From DTU089 sp002440045 (lineage in GTDB: Bacteria > Bacillota > Clostridia > Oscillospirales > Acutalibacteraceae): a stretch of DNA of 23,037 nucleotides. Of this stretch, positions 22,271-23,037 are shown in pieces. The stretch covers positions 1 through 23,037 of the forward strand of contig CALABP010000080.1 of the NCBI GenBank assembly GCA_937885695.1, in the 5' to 3' direction. How positions within the stretch are numbered: position 1 is the stretch's first letter; each line of letters opens with the position of its first letter. The translations under genes and the position numbers were made by a program. The notes below the pieces were generated by a model, which was not told where the DNA came from, made no database searches, and saw nothing but the letters and a program-made list of their open reading frames with translations.

Positions 22271-22441
22271 TACCCGCTGCGCGGGTGCCGTGGGAACGCT
22301 TACGCGTTCCGGCGGGCGGCAGAGGCTGAAGTAAGAAGTAATAGGTAAGAGTGAATAAGTAATTATAATCCGCACGTTGTGCGGAAGAATTAAGGGAAAC
22401 GCTTGCGCGTTTCGGCGGGGGCAGGTTGCCGCCCCTACGGG
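22271..22441. repeat. Palindrome-rich repeat module, left copies
   Basis: One partial copy (22271-22322) and one fuller copy (22361-22441). The partial copy holds hairpins CCCGC/GCGGG (22273-22285) and GGAACGC/GCGTTCC (22293-22310). The fuller copy holds CCGCAC/GTGCGG (22370-22384) and GAAACGC/GCGTTTC (22396-22413). A 22-bp segment at 22420-22441 recurs inverted at 22690-22711. Between the two copies is a G/A-rich stretch of AAGTAAG-like heptads (about 22330-22363). Confidence 0.75.
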
Positions 22442-22443
22442 GT

Positions 22444-22478
22444 AGCCTGTAGCTGTTAGCTTTTAGCTGTTAGCCTGA
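22444..22478. repeat. Second heptanucleotide block
   Basis: AGCCTGT, AGCTGTT, AGCTTTT, AGCTGTT and AGCCTGA run in tandem. This block forms the outer end of the left 66-bp inverted repeat. Confidence 0.8.
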
Positions 22479-22522
22479 TTGGCGGCAACTCACATATTGT
22501 CATTTTTATATTGTTATAAACC

Positions 22523-22563
22523 AAACCCTGTGAATGGAATGATTTTTTCCGTTCACAGGGTTT
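22523..22563 (+). terminator. Terminator-like hairpin inside the repeat island
   Basis: A perfect 12-bp stem pairs AAACCCTGTGAA (22523-22534) with TTCACAGGGTTT (22552-22563), with an inner GGAA/TTCC extension. It is followed by only one or two T residues. It could end galT transcription, but it lies about 290 nt past the stop codon. Confidence 0.5.
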
Positions 22564-22689
22564 TGTCATTTACAATATTTGATTGTTTACCGATTTGTTT
22601 CGATACAATAATTTGCCTGTCAACAAATATGCAAAGTAGCTTTTCCTACGCAAAAACTTCACATTTTCCGCGCGGATTTCCCCATATTT

Positions 22690-22786
22690 CCCGTAGGGGC
22701 GGCAACCTGCCGCCCGCAAAAACGGCAACGCCGTTTTCCTTAATATTTCCGCGCCTAGCGCGGATTATAATTCGCGGCGAAGCCGC
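22690..22786. repeat. Palindrome-rich repeat module, inverted right copy
   Basis: The module 22690-22772 is an inverted, diverged copy of 22361-22441. It starts with the perfect 22-bp match (22690-22711) and ends with CGGATTATAATT (22761-22772), the inverse of 22361-22372. Its hairpins AAAACGGC/GCCGTTTT (near 22721-22738) and CCGCGC/GCGCGG (22749-22763) differ from the left copy, but pairing is kept. A further hairpin GCGGC/GCCGC follows at 22774-22786. Confidence 0.75.
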
Positions 22787-22894
22787 ACTATTGGCGCTAA
22801 CGGCTGAAAACAAAACCCCGCAAATTGGGCTGACAAATCTACGGGGTTCAAAAATAACAATGTAAAAATGACAACACGCAAGTCGCCGCCACTC

Positions 22895-22928
22895 GGGCTA
22901 ACGGCTAAAAGCTAACAGCTAACGGCTG
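22895..22928. repeat. Third heptanucleotide block, inverted orientation
   Basis: GGCTAAC, GGCTAAA, AGCTAAC, AGCTAAC and GGCTGTA are reverse-orientation copies of the AGCTGTT heptad. The block ends within 3 nt of the stop codon of the gene at 22931, mirroring the galT side. Confidence 0.8.
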
Positions 22929-22930
22929 TA

Positions 22931-23037
22931 TTACCCGATTATTTTTTCAAGCTCTTTTGCGTCGTCTCTTTGGCGCCAATTCGGGTTATCGTTCTGCCAT
23001 TGCGCCCAAAATGCTTTTTCGCTTTCTTCACCGCATG
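22931..23037 (-). CDS. C-terminal end of an unrecognised protein (partial at window edge)
   Basis: The minus strand is open from the window edge to TAA at 22933-22931, giving the last 34-35 residues. The tail is hydrophilic with several tryptophans (FWAQWQNDNPNW, then RQRDDAKELEKIIG at the end). No family can be named from this fragment. Its codon use resembles neighbouring genes and it is convergent with galT across the repeat island. The repeat block ends 3 nt from its stop codon. Confidence 0.55.
   Translation of the reverse strand, partial: CGEESEKAFWAQWQNDNPNWRQRDDAKELEKIIG

Larger units (their letters stand above)
22450..22921. mobile_element. MITE-like element with about 66-bp imperfect terminal inverted repeats
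   Basis: The segment 22450-22515 matches the reverse complement of 22856-22921 at about 57 of 66 positions without gaps, by my count. The outer end is the heptad block and the inner end is a shared GTCATTTTTA stretch. The enclosed DNA of about 340 bp has no transposase and no credible gene. It contains a terminator-like stem (22523-22563) and an inverted palindrome module (22690-22772). This looks like a non-autonomous repeat, but no target-site duplication was identified. Confidence 0.55.

Noticed and set aside
22479..22865. 128-aa open frame inside the repeat island
   Set aside because: It runs through inverted repeats and hairpins, has no RBS, and its protein is low-complexity translation of palindromes.
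22221..22928. CRISPR array in the repeat-rich region
   Set aside because: Repeats are 7-bp tandem units and inverted palindromes with no regular repeat-spacer spacing and no cas genes.

Overview
This window looks like a chromosomal segment from an anaerobic Clostridia-type Firmicute, probably in or near the Oscillospirales/Ruminococcaceae. That placement is an inference. It rests on strong GGAGG ribosome binding sites with frequent GTG/TTG starts, sigma-A-like TTGACA/TATAAT promoters, a RecD2/ComF pair, a class II GalT, a class I lysyl-tRNA synthetase carrying a C-terminal tRNA-binding domain, a dockerin-bearing secreted protein, and intergenic GC-rich palindromic repeats of a kind I associate with that group. 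There is no phage module, transposase gene or CRISPR array. Most of the window is housekeeping DNA with three accessory-looking patches.

Layout. 82-4351 (minus): an AAA/DUF4143 ATPase with its own promoter and a repeated operator-like element, then recD2 followed by comF. 4490-5230 (minus): a small multi-pass membrane protein whose approximately 270-nt leader contains several hairpins and a strong intrinsic terminator directly before the RBS, so it is a candidate riboswitch or attenuator. 5303-9685 (plus): lysK with a Trbp111-like domain, a translationally coupled hotdog thioesterase, and a secreted right-handed beta-helix protein resembling GH110-type enzymes. 9746-11180: a membrane-anchored EndA-like nuclease (minus) divergent from a GNAT acetyltransferase (plus). 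11278-13837 (minus): nadB-nadC with 4-nt overlap and no nadA. 13931-15266 (plus): glyA. 15294-15495 (plus): tRNA-Leu(UAG) with its own promoter, leader hairpin and terminator. 15500-16384: a probably acquired Vat/CatB-like xenobiotic acetyltransferase gene, flanked by inverted repeats and ending in a strong terminator. 16479-19129 (minus): a secreted dockerin/GLUG/Big2-like protein followed by a zinc-dependent PLC-like protein. 19143-19366: a multi-hairpin element. 19371-20650 (minus): ybaK-like gene and nadE. 20670-22236 (plus): galT. 22221-22928: a mosaic repeat island between convergent genes. 22931-23037 (minus): the C-terminal end of an unrecognised gene.

How genes connect. nadB, nadC and nadE cover three steps of NAD synthesis (aspartate oxidation, quinolinate phosphoribosylation, final amidation), but quinolinate synthase (nadA) is not in this window. 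lysK, tRNA-Leu and the YbaK-like deacylase concern aminoacyl-tRNA supply and quality. The beta-helix protein, the dockerin protein and galT fit a polysaccharide/galactose-using gut or rumen lifestyle, though nothing in the sequence links them directly.

The most interesting non-coding signals are the leader of the 144-aa membrane protein, the palindromic repeat family at 22.2-22.9 kb (its copies differ by changes that preserve base pairing, and it provides the galT stop codon), and the 220-bp inverted-repeat-bounded multi-hairpin element at 19.14-19.36 kb. All promoter, terminator and structure calls were made by eye, without folding or database searches.
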